This document shows, in pieces, positions 13,647 to 20,746 of a stretch of DNA of 22,980 nucleotides. The position numbers were made by a program, and so were the translations under genes. The stretch comes from Bacillota bacterium. GTDB taxonomy: Bacteria; Bacillota; Clostridia; Lachnospirales; Lachnospiraceae. A model generated the notes under the pieces. It was not told the origin of the DNA. It worked only from the letters and a program-made list of their open reading frames with translations, and searched no databases. Location of the stretch: assembly GCA_023436065.1 (NCBI GenBank), contig JAEZKU010000018.1:1-22980 (forward strand), given 5' to 3'. Numbering within the stretch: the first letter of the stretch is position 1; every line of letters starts with the position of its first letter.

Positions 13647-16193
13647 TTACTTGGTTTCGATGGATACATTTACATCGAGTACGAACTCAAGGTAAGCACC
13701 GCCTGCACCAAGATCCTTCTTAACATGAAGCTTCTTGATAGCGTAAGTATTATTAGAGCTTGCTGAATAGTCAACTGCGAAGATATCGGAGTCAATATTC
13801 TTGCCATCTAAGCTAACATCGAATGCTTCTCTTGCAGCTTCTACCATATCGGTAGGATCAGTGATGTCAACAAGAGTCTTAGCAAGCTTCCAGGTAGGTT
13901 TAACCTGAGTATCTGTTACAGAGAAGGTATTCTGTGCAAGAACTCTGTTGTTAACCTTGTCAAAGAACTTAATAGTGTAAGTACCAACTGCTTCCTTAGT
14001 AACAGCTACTGCAGAACCGCTCTTTGCTGCAGTATCAACTAACTTAAAGGTAGCAACAGTGTTGTTGGTGCCGCCGATGGAGAACTTAGCTGCATCGCTG
14101 GTCTTTTCACCACCATCTTTTTCAAATGCTACATAGAAGGATGCTGAAGTATTAGTTGTAAGAGTTTCCTTTGTTACCTTAACACCGTTAGCATAACCGT
14201 ATACAGAGAATGTTGCATCTTCTGTATTGTCATCGCTGCTGATATTTAAGTCGTAAGAAGACTTACCAACTTCAACCTTATATGAGGTAGCTGTATTAGC
14301 AGTTGTAGTCTGAACAACTACATTCAGCATGCTGGTAACTACTGTGTTGTTTCCACTATCCTTAACCTTTACGGAGTAAGAATAGGTACCAGCTGTTACA
14401 CTACCTGCATCAATAGTGATCTTGCCCTGGTTGCTTGTTGAAGTACCAGCAGTCCATGAATGCATGCTTACACCTGAAGGTGTGCCAAGCTCTACAGTAT
14501 ACTTGCTTGTAGGATCCATCTTATCGCCAAACTGATCTTTTACTGTTAATGTTACATCAGTAGGATCGCTGAACTTATTGGATAAGGTTAAAGTGTTTGT
14601 GCTTAACTGTACAGAGGATACTGCTCTCTTAGCTACTACAGTTACAGCAACAGCGCCAACTACTGTATCGTTATACTTAACAATAACACTAGCTGTACCG
14701 GGATTAACAGGTGTTACGTAACCGGATGTGCTGTCAATTAATAAAATGTTGTTATTAGAAGATTCAAATTTGATTGCGCCGCTGATACGACCATCTTTGT
14801 TGTTCCAGTCGATAGAGTCGCCATCCCATTCCTTACCTGCGAACTTAATCCACAGATAACGTCCGGTATCATCAACTGCTACCTTGTGATTTACAGTAAC
14901 CCAATCAGGAGCATTAACGTTGCTGTCCTTGATAGAGTAAGCTGCGATAGAGTCAAGCTGATAATCAGCATATTCTACACATGTGATAACGCCGCTTGCT
15001 GTAAGAGTACCAGTCTCCTGTCCAGCTGTATCATATGTAAATGTATGATAGGTAGCCTTAACAGTTGCTGAAGATCCCTTAGTGTAAAGATAGATATCTC
15101 TACCGGAAACAGAAGCGTTAGTACCGCTTGTTTCTAATGTAACTCTTGTCTTCAGGGTATCGTTAGAAATGTTAACCATATCCTTATTGTAAAGAGCAAC
15201 CTTAACTTCGGTAGGTCTGCCTTCCTGAGCAGTTGTTGTTGTTACTGCAATGCTTGTTACTAATGCAGCGTCAACCTTAGCAGCTGTGAACTGAACAGCA
15301 GTCATCTCAGGATACTGTACTTTGTATACAAATTCCTCAGCAAAGTTGTTGTTCATGTCGATAGTAGCAACCTTCTTATCAGCACTAAGAGATACGCTCT
15401 TGATACCGGTAATAACGTCTGTACCACTAACAACCTGAGCTACAGTAAGCTTAGTATCTGCATCAGCTACAGGAGAGTCAAAAGTAACCTTAACTGTGTC
15501 AAGGTCAACCTGCTCAGCCTTAAGCATAGTAGGAGCAACCTTAACAGTTGTTGTAGCAGTAGCTGTTACATAGCTAGCATACTTAGTCTTGTCTGATAAC
15601 CAGCTGTTGTACTTAGCTGTAGACTGGAATGCTCTAGCTGTAATAGTGTATGTGCCAGCTTCGGTAGCAGTAAATAAACCGCTGTTAGCAACGATTGTTG
15701 CACCAGCCTTATCTACTTCCCATCTGGTGATACCAGAGGTAACTTTCTTGTTACCGGATGCTGTTACAAAGCTTCTGTTGAAGTCATTAGAAGCACCAAC
15801 TGCTAACTGATCTTTTGCATTAGTGATAGTTAACTTCTTGATGTTATCTCTAACAACTACAGTGCCCTTAAGGGTATCAACCTTCTCACCCTTAGCATTC
15901 TTGATAACTACAGAAATGGTAGCTGTTCCTTTACCAACAGCTGTTACGAGGCCGTTACTAGCAACCTCTGCTACATCTTCGTTTGAAGACTTCCAGGAAT
16001 ACTTCCAACCAGTCTTCTTGTTTGCGATGTTGAAGTCAAACTCGGTGGTCTTCTCAGCTACGTGAATGTAAACTTTCTTTGCATTCAGCTTAGGAGCTGC
16101 AGCTGCGAATACGCCTGCGGCAGGAGCGAGAGCAGTTACGATCATCGCTAATGCCATTACGAAGGATAACTTCTTAAAGAAATTCTTCTTCAT
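13647..16193 (-). CDS. Secreted multi-domain Ig-like surface protein, probable S-layer protein
   Basis: An 848-residue exported protein. Residues 1-31 form a signal peptide (MKKNFFKKLS..., hydrophobic core, cleavage probably after GVFA). A Big_2-type Ig domain follows (about 36-115: 'SWKSSNEDVAEV...GLVTAVGKGTATISV'), a second Ig-like unit (115-218), further beta-rich units, and another Big_2-like unit (about 470-520: 'FESSNNNILLID...GYVTPVNPGTASVIV'). There is only one cysteine (Cys405), no SLH, LPxTG or other attachment motif, and a composition dominated by T, V, A, S, K, D and N, as in S-layer proteins. Codon choice is strongly biased (AAG lysine, GTA/GCT/AAC preferred), a sign of high expression. 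AAGGAGG precedes the ATG; the leader is long with two possible promoters. Similar Ig-domain proteins are abundant surface proteins in plant-fermenting Lachnospiraceae. How it is anchored is unknown. Confidence 0.8.
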   Translation of the reverse strand: MKKNFFKKLSFVMALAMIVTALAPAAGVFAAAAPKLNAKKVYIHVAEKTTEFDFNIANKKTGWKYSWKSSNEDVAEVASNGLVTAVGKGTATISVVIKNAKGEKVDTLKGTVVVRDNIKKLTITNAKDQLAVGASNDFNRSFVTASGNKKVTSGITRWEVDKAGATIVANSGLFTATEAGTYTITARAFQSTAKYNSWLSDKTKYASYVTATATTTVKVAPTMLKAEQVDLDTVKVTFDSPVADADTKLTVAQVVSGTDVITGIKSVSLSADKKVATIDMNNNFAEEFVYKVQYPEMTAVQFTAAKVDAALVTSIAVTTTTAQEGRPTEVKVALYNKDMVNISNDTLKTRVTLETSGTNASVSGRDIYLYTKGSSATVKATYHTFTYDTAGQETGTLTASGVITCVEYADYQLDSIAAYSIKDSNVNAPDWVTVNHKVAVDDTGRYLWIKFAGKEWDGDSIDWNNKDGRISGAIKFESSNNNILLIDSTSGYVTPVNPGTASVIVKYNDTVVGAVAVTVVAKRAVSSVQLSTNTLTLSNKFSDPTDVTLTVKDQFGDKMDPTSKYTVELGTPSGVSMHSWTAGTSTSNQGKITIDAGSVTAGTYSYSVKVKDSGNNTVVTSMLNVVVQTTTANTATSYKVEVGKSSYDLNISSDDNTEDATFSVYGYANGVKVTKETLTTNTSASFYVAFEKDGGEKTSDAAKFSIGGTNNTVATFKLVDTAAKSGSAVAVTKEAVGTYTIKFFDKVNNRVLAQNTFSVTDTQVKPTWKLAKTLVDITDPTDMVEAAREAFDVSLDGKNIDSDIFAVDYSASSNNTYAIKKLHVKKDLGAGGAYLEFVLDVNVSIETK

Positions 16194-16322
16194 ATTCTTA
16201 CTTCCTCCTTAAAATATATGGTTTGGTGTTATATTGTGCGTCTCCCCCCGTCTCACAAAGTCCGTAAACCCGTAAAAACATAGAAAAGATAACGCTTAAT
16301 ATAATCTTCCAACAACAAGTAG

Positions 16323-16351
16323 ATTATAACAATAATGGAAAAAAAGGTCAA
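16323..16351 (-). promoter_or_regulatory. Proximal promoter of the surface protein gene
   Basis: Minus-strand TTGACC (16346-16351) and TATAAT (16323-16328) with a 17-bp spacer. It would start transcription near 16316 and give a leader of about 120 nt containing a GGGGGG tract and a strong AAGGAGG site. Confidence 0.7.
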
Positions 16352-16582
16352 GTAGTTTTATCTTCATAATTTGGATAATTTACCAATTCCTGCTTTCCAA
16401 AATCGCCATAAAATCACCTGTCAAAGGCTGATTATATCGTAGTCAAAATGCTCTTGGGGAATACCCCTTCATCCAATCATTAACCGCTTCGTTCTGCCTA
16501 TTAACCTCAGATGTAGAATAGGATGTGACTTCATCTGCTGTCCGGCAGGGCGCGCGACTACTGCGGTGCTGCTTTGACTATG

Positions 16583-16610
16583 AATATAATATGCACTTCG
16601 TATGTGTCAA
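16583..16610 (-). promoter_or_regulatory. Possible distal promoter of the surface protein gene
   Basis: Minus-strand TTGACA (16605-16610) and TATATT (16583-16588) with a 16-bp spacer, lying just after the thrC stop. A transcript from here would have a leader of about 385 nt that includes a GGGGTATTCCCC hairpin (around 16454-16466) and a GC-rich patch near 16545-16570. No thrC terminator was seen in between, so read-through from thrC is also possible. The remaining bases of 16194-16634 hold no gene I can support. Confidence 0.45.
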
Positions 16611-16634
16611 TTTTATGTCATGCATTTGTCACAA

Positions 16635-18125
16635 TTAGATTATTTTCAATATTTCTTCAACAAAACTCTGCATTTTGTCTGTTTCACATACCTTTTTATG
16701 CAGTATCGGTGCAGTTCGAAGCTCTTCCACGGCTTTCGGAATAGCTGTCTGTGATACCTGCTTCAGAAGAACCGCCTGCTCATAATCCTCCTCAGGTATG
16801 TTCGGAATATGAAGTGCTTCCAAAACACTCTTGGCAAATTTAAAAGGACTTGCCGTAGAGACTATGACTGTCTTGTTAGAATCCCGGGTGTCGTTCACAT
16901 AACGGTGATATACGCTTGCAGCAACCGCAGTATGTGTATCAATGACATAATTACTTTCCTGATAAACCTTCTCAATTGCCTCAGCAGTTTCTTTTTCTGA
17001 TGCCCAACCGCCAAGGAAGTCTGCAAGGTTCTTCTTCATACGCTCTGTAATCTCATAGGAGCCTTTGCTTGATAAGGCATTCATCAGCTCAGCCGTCTTC
17101 TTACTGTCACAATCGGAAATATAGTAAATCAGCCTCTCCAGGTTACTGGACACCAGAATATCCATGGATGGAGATTGCGTCAGGACGAAATCTCTGTTTC
17201 TGTCGTAACAGCCTGTCTGGAAGAAATCAAAAAGAACCTTATTCTCATTTGATGCACAGATCAGTTTATCAATCGGAACTCCGATGTGCTTTGCATAATA
17301 AGCAGCAAGAATGTTGCCGAAGTTTCCTGTCGGTACCGCAAAGTTAATCTTCTCTCCCTTGGCAATCTGACCTGTCCTATATAATGTCGTATACGAATAT
17401 ACGTAGTAAACAATCTGGGGAACCAGTCTGCCGATATTGATGGAGTTGGCTGAAGAGAACTGATATCCCGCCTTCTTCATCCGCTCTGCCAGTTCCACAT
17501 TACCAAACATCTTCTTCACACCTGTCTGGGCATCATCAAAATTACCGGTGATACCGATGACATCCGTATTGCTTCCCTGCTGGGTTACCATCTGCTTTTC
17601 CTGGACAGTGCTGACACCATCCTTGGGATAGAACACGATAATGCTGGTTCCCTCCACATCAGCAAAACCGGAGAGTGCAGCCTTTCCGGTGTCTCCGGAG
17701 GTGGCAGTCAGAATGACGATCTGATCAGTAACATTATTCTTTCTTGCCGATTTCGTCAGAAGGTGTGGCAGGATCGATAAAGCCATATCCTTAAAAGCAA
17801 TAGTTGCCCCGTGGAAAAGTTCGAGATAATAAGCATCTCCTGCTTTTCTTAACGGAGCAATCTCCGGAGTATCGAACTTGGAATCATATGCTTTATTGAT
17901 ACAATCCCGAAGCTCCTCCTCCGTATAATCTGTTAAAAATAATTTCAATACCTCATAAGCTGTCTCACGATAATCCATTGCTGACAGCTCTTCCATTGAT
18001 TTCTGAAGCACCGGAATTGTCTCCGGAACAAATAAACCTCCATCCGAGGATAAGCCTTGAAGAATAGCCTGAGAAGCTGTTACCCTTTTATTACCGTCTC
18101 TGGTGCTTTTATACATTAGGTTCAT
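16635..18125 (-). CDS. thrC: Threonine synthase
   Basis: A 496-residue PLP enzyme that converts O-phosphohomoserine to threonine, last step of threonine synthesis. The length and the N-terminal 'MYKSTRD...SQAILQGLSSDGGLFVPE' are those of the long (E. coli/yeast-like) ThrC class. The PLP lysine is Lys112 in HGATIAFKDMALS. Other motifs are LTATSGDTGKAA, SSANSINIGRLVPQ and the phosphate-binding PTGNFGNILAAYYAK. The C-terminal domain includes DTHTAVA and STASPFKFAKSV. The start at 18125 is supported by GGGGA 11 nt upstream; Met4 is an alternative. It has its own promoter and a foldable leader. No hom or thrB is adjacent. Confidence 0.96.
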   Translation of the reverse strand: MNLMYKSTRDGNKRVTASQAILQGLSSDGGLFVPETIPVLQKSMEELSAMDYRETAYEVLKLFLTDYTEEELRDCINKAYDSKFDTPEIAPLRKAGDAYYLELFHGATIAFKDMALSILPHLLTKSARKNNVTDQIVILTATSGDTGKAALSGFADVEGTSIIVFYPKDGVSTVQEKQMVTQQGSNTDVIGITGNFDDAQTGVKKMFGNVELAERMKKAGYQFSSANSINIGRLVPQIVYYVYSYTTLYRTGQIAKGEKINFAVPTGNFGNILAAYYAKHIGVPIDKLICASNENKVLFDFFQTGCYDRNRDFVLTQSPSMDILVSSNLERLIYYISDCDSKKTAELMNALSSKGSYEITERMKKNLADFLGGWASEKETAEAIEKVYQESNYVIDTHTAVAASVYHRYVNDTRDSNKTVIVSTASPFKFAKSVLEALHIPNIPEEDYEQAVLLKQVSQTAIPKAVEELRTAPILHKKVCETDKMQSFVEEILKII

Positions 18126-18154
18126 ATCGTTTCAATCCCCTTTATTGATATTTC

Positions 18155-18248
18155 ATAACGCATAGGTTATTTATCATTACCGGCCTCACACTTCGTAACA
18201 TGCTCGACAAAGTCGAGAGCACATGTGATTTTCACTTTCCTGCGTTAC
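18155..18248 (-). promoter_or_regulatory. Structured 5' leader of thrC, candidate cis-regulatory RNA
   Basis: In the minus-strand transcript GUAACGCA (18241-18248), starting about five nt after the predicted start site, can pair with UGCGUUAU (18155-18162) and enclose a hairpin arm: TCACATG...CTCGAC-TTT-GTCGAG-CATG...TGTGA (inner stem 18203-18217). The 3' strand GUUAU can instead pair with AUAAC just upstream, opening the long closing stem. It does not resemble a T-box (no GGGUGGNACCGCG segment) or any riboswitch class I know. A short palindromic repeat element is the alternative reading. Confidence 0.4.
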
Positions 18249-18259
18249 AAGTTTCATGT

Positions 18260-18288
18260 ATTATAACACGACAAATCCTCGGATACAA
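18260..18288 (-). promoter_or_regulatory. Promoter of thrC
   Basis: Minus-strand TTGTAT (18283-18288) and TATAAT (18260-18265) with a 17-bp spacer, predicting a start near 18253 and a leader of about 128 nt. Confidence 0.65.
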
Positions 18289-18364
18289 TATGTTAGTTTT
18301 TATTTTCGACTCTTTCAATTAAAAGCACAGGCACTTACTGCCATATTATTCATAATGATTATTC

Positions 18365-19300
18365 TTACTTATAGAATTCATGCCCGCCATGCTTAAACAA
18401 CCAGTTCAGATTGTTGTCAAACCAAGCAGCACTACCGGCGCTGGTCCTTTTTCTGGCGATGAAATATAATGCGCCTTTGGAGTAATCTTCCCCTTCAAGC
18501 GCTCTCTGTACAGCCTTCTTCGTCTTATCTGATACCTTGACCTTCCAGTATCTTTCATCATCCACCGGTGAAAATTGATATTCGCCGTTCTTATTCTGAA
18601 AGATGACAGCCTCAATGTTGTTCGGAAAATGTTCATCTGCAACCCGGTTCATGATGACATTGGCAATCAGGATCTTACCTTTCATGTCTTCTCCGCCAGC
18701 TTCGGCCTGGACAATACGTTCGAGCATGCTTATCTCTGAAGCTGTGACATCATAGACGAAGGACTTTTCTTTCTCGGTTGAAAGACTGTAAATATCGTCT
18801 TTCTCCTTCTTCTCCTTTGACTCCTCTTTACTGTCTGCAGATGCCTCCTGTGCAAATGCAGTAGCCAGCTCCTCCTCAATGACGCCGCTCACGGATCCGA
18901 TCGATACATCCTGTACCTCAGTATCCTCTGCTTGGAGCGTCCGGGCTTCTCTCGATGTCAGAGTGGCAGTTCTGCCGCCATAAGCTTCTGCTGAACCAAA
19001 GCGTCCCAGCCCTGTCCCGTTTACCTCTGCTATACCGAAGGGCTTCTGCAGATTTGCCTGTGCTAATAAAATAGCAGGCTCTGTAACCGGCAGAACCGGC
19101 ATTGTCTTGTTAATCATTTCTTGTGTCTCTTCATCTGTAGTTTTGTTTATCCCTGCTGCTTCTGAGTTGATGTTGTAAAATGCATCTGAACCCATGACCA
19201 GCATAAATATCGATAAAACATATGCAGCTACTACCATGATGATACCATGCTGGCTTTCGCGCATTCTCCGCTTTTGAAGAAACAAATTTATCATTGACAT
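18365..19300 (-). CDS. Membrane-anchored SleB-type cell wall hydrolase
   Basis: A 311-residue protein. Residues 18-37 form a membrane anchor; residues about 40-185 are a low-complexity, Lys/Glu-rich extracellular linker with an EESKEKKEKDD stretch; residues 188-311 are a Hydrolase_2 (SleB/CwlJ) catalytic domain. Key motifs are SMLERIVQAEAGGEDMKGK with the catalytic Glu200, IANVIMNRV, FPNNIEAVIFQ and GEYQFSPV, and C-terminal AWFDNNLNWLFKHGGHEFYK. SleB enzymes are lytic transglycosylases acting on peptidoglycan, classically spore cortex muramic-delta-lactam, but membrane-anchored versions also occur in vegetative cells. No spore-germination partner gene (ypeB) is adjacent, so a role in growth or division is as likely. 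GAGGA precedes the ATG. The promoter is a perfect sigma-A consensus, not a sigma-G/F type, which also argues for vegetative expression. Confidence 0.88.
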   Translation of the reverse strand: MSMINLFLQKRRMRESQHGIIMVVAAYVLSIFMLVMGSDAFYNINSEAAGINKTTDEETQEMINKTMPVLPVTEPAILLAQANLQKPFGIAEVNGTGLGRFGSAEAYGGRTATLTSREARTLQAEDTEVQDVSIGSVSGVIEEELATAFAQEASADSKEESKEKKEKDDIYSLSTEKEKSFVYDVTASEISMLERIVQAEAGGEDMKGKILIANVIMNRVADEHFPNNIEAVIFQNKNGEYQFSPVDDERYWKVKVSDKTKKAVQRALEGEDYSKGALYFIARKRTSAGSAAWFDNNLNWLFKHGGHEFYK

Positions 19301-19368
19301 AAATTTATCCTCTCTTTTTGATATTTCAATGCTTCCATTTAATGGAATGACTGGTAATGATATTCAGC

Positions 19369-19397
19369 ATTATAGGCAACACAAATTTTTGTGTCAA
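19369..19397 (-). promoter_or_regulatory. Consensus promoter of the SleB-type gene, palindrome in spacer
   Basis: Minus-strand TTGACA (19392-19397) and TATAAT (19369-19374) with a 17-bp spacer match consensus fully. The spacer carries ACACAAA (19379-19385) and TTTGTGT (19388-19394), a 7-2-7 inverted repeat reaching into the -35 box, a likely binding site for a repressor. Confidence 0.8.
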
Positions 19398-19729
19398 TAA
19401 GGCAAGCTCATTTTCGTTATAAACAACGATATATAATACCCATTATCTTCCATCAAAGGTAATTTTACACATTAAATTTCTTTTATAAAGCTATATATTT
19501 GTATGTTTTGCACAAGTAAAATTTAACATTTTATTAACGATATATTAAATTTTTTTCATTATTTTTCGTGTCTTTATACATATTCTACTGCTTTAGTACG
19601 TTTTTAGGTCAAAATAATGGGCATTCTACACAAATGGACCTTAATATTTTGTTAACAATAATCATTGGCTCTTTGATCTGTTGCAGACCCTATCTTCATC
19701 TGTTATATTAAGAATGAGGTGATTAATCA
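19398..19729. promoter_or_regulatory. AT-rich divergent intergenic region with candidate AP2-gene promoter
   Basis: TTGCAG (19681-19686) and TATATT (19704-19709) with a 17-bp spacer are the best promoter candidate for the plus-strand gene, though the start would fall very close to its Shine-Dalgarno GAGGTGAT. Upstream the region is very AT-rich with several TTAAC elements, including the 10-bp palindrome TTGTTAACAA near 19652-19661. No gene or known RNA was found. Confidence 0.35.
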
Positions 19730-20539
19730 ATGCAACCTGGCGTATATCAGGCAATCATGAAAAACGGCATCAAATACTACAGAGCCTCCGTCACTTATCG
19801 GAGTAAACATATCAGTCTGGGCAGCTACCCTACTGAGGAGGCAGCCAGCAGTGCATACCTGCTTGCAAGAAGGCTTCTGGAGGATTCTTCCCTGCTGGGA
19901 ATAGAGGATTACTCCGAGGAATATCCGCTGTCCTTCCATAAATGGGTGGTCTTGATTAATTTCCGTGATAACCATATCTATTTTAAGAATCCGATCTACT
20001 TAAAAAAACGCTATTTCTTCTATTATATAGATTACAATACACGTCTTCGTTTTGATGCCGAGGACCTGTTCTACTATGCACATCATAAGATCATGAAACG
20101 GGGCGGGCACCTCTTTGTATCTGACTACGGCATGCAGGTCAGTATCCTTTCAAGATACGGTATAAAAAATTATGCAGTCGCCGGTAAAGATTATATTTTT
20201 GTCAATGGTGACGACAGCGATTACAGCTATCATAACATCGAAACAATCAACCGGTATCACGGAGTCTCCCGCGTGCTGACCAAGGGCCGTACCTGTTACC
20301 TGGCAAAGATTCATATTAACGGAGATTATCTGATCGGACGTTATCCTACGGAGACAGAGGCTGCCATCGCATACAACAAGGCTGCACTTATATTAAGAAA
20401 CAATGGATTAAATAAGAACTACCCCCAGAACTTCGTCAAGGGACTAGATGAGATAGCTTATGCTGCGATATATCAGAAAATAAGAATATCCAAGAAACTG
20501 CTGTCCTATGCGAACAGCCTGAATAACACCACCTCATAG
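19730..20539 (+). CDS. Double AP2-domain protein with degenerate HNH-like core
   Basis: A 269-residue protein. Residues 4-50 (GVYQAIMKNGIKYYRASVT..., HISLGSYPTEEAASSAYLLARRLL) and 176-235 (YHGVSRVLTKGRTCYLAKI..., YLIGRYPTETEAAIAYNKAALIL, then NYPQNF) each fit the AP2/ERF-type DNA-binding fold: a three-stranded sheet with 'LGxYxTExEAAxAY' leading into a helix. In bacteria AP2 domains usually sit behind HNH homing endonucleases. The central part, especially 135-174 (ending FVNGDDSDYSYHNIETIN), resembles the HNH segment 'DHINGDxxDNRxENLxxI', but the catalytic His position is Phe157, so nuclease activity is unlikely. I infer a DNA-binding protein, possibly a regulator domesticated from a homing endonuclease. 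GAGGTGAT supports the ATG. It is divergent from the SleB-type gene; no operon partners. Confidence 0.7.
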   Translation: MQPGVYQAIMKNGIKYYRASVTYRSKHISLGSYPTEEAASSAYLLARRLLEDSSLLGIEDYSEEYPLSFHKWVVLINFRDNHIYFKNPIYLKKRYFFYYIDYNTRLRFDAEDLFYYAHHKIMKRGGHLFVSDYGMQVSILSRYGIKNYAVAGKDYIFVNGDDSDYSYHNIETINRYHGVSRVLTKGRTCYLAKIHINGDYLIGRYPTETEAAIAYNKAALILRNNGLNKNYPQNFVKGLDEIAYAAIYQKIRISKKLLSYANSLNNTTS

Positions 20540-20560
20540 CCTAGATTGAATTTATAGGCA

Positions 20561-20595
20561 AAAATAATAACAAAATATTAAATTTTTATTATTTT
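20561..20595 (+). terminator. AT-only inverted repeat after the AP2-type gene
   Basis: AAAATAATA (20561-20569) and TATTATTTT (20587-20595) form a 9-bp A/T stem with an inner and trailing T run. It could be a weak terminator, but without GC pairs its stability is low. Confidence 0.25.
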
Positions 20596-20662
20596 CTGGT
20601 ATTATCTGATTTCTATGTTATAATAAGAGTATATTTTTTCTTCTTCCGTTTTCATAGTTTGT

Positions 20663-20746
20663 AAATTGAGCCATTGATTTTTCCGACAAGTGTTTCCGGT
20701 GCCACCGGAAGGCACTGACTTGACCGGATCATCAATGGCTCAATTT
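20663..20746 (-). terminator. Long imperfect hairpin at the end of the two-component operon
   Basis: AAATTGAGCCATTGAT (20663-20678) and its exact reverse complement at 20731-20746 form a 16-bp outer stem; inner arms CAAGTG/CACT..CTTG and TCCGGTG/CCGGA extend it. The kinase stop codon (20740-20742) lies inside the outer stem. It is not followed by a T run on either strand, so it may act as a processing/stability element rather than a classical terminator. Confidence 0.5.

Noticed and set aside
13647..16193. Tandem DNA repeats in the Ig-like protein gene
   Set aside because: The domains are similar only at the fold level; no repeated nucleotide units were seen.
18155..18248. T-box riboswitch before thrC
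   Set aside because: No conserved T-box GGGUGGNACCGCG sequence, no specifier-loop pattern and no terminator, although the leader is clearly foldable.
18406..18642. 78-codon frame within the SleB-type gene
   Set aside because: Same-strand, shifted-frame shadow of the conserved catalytic domain.
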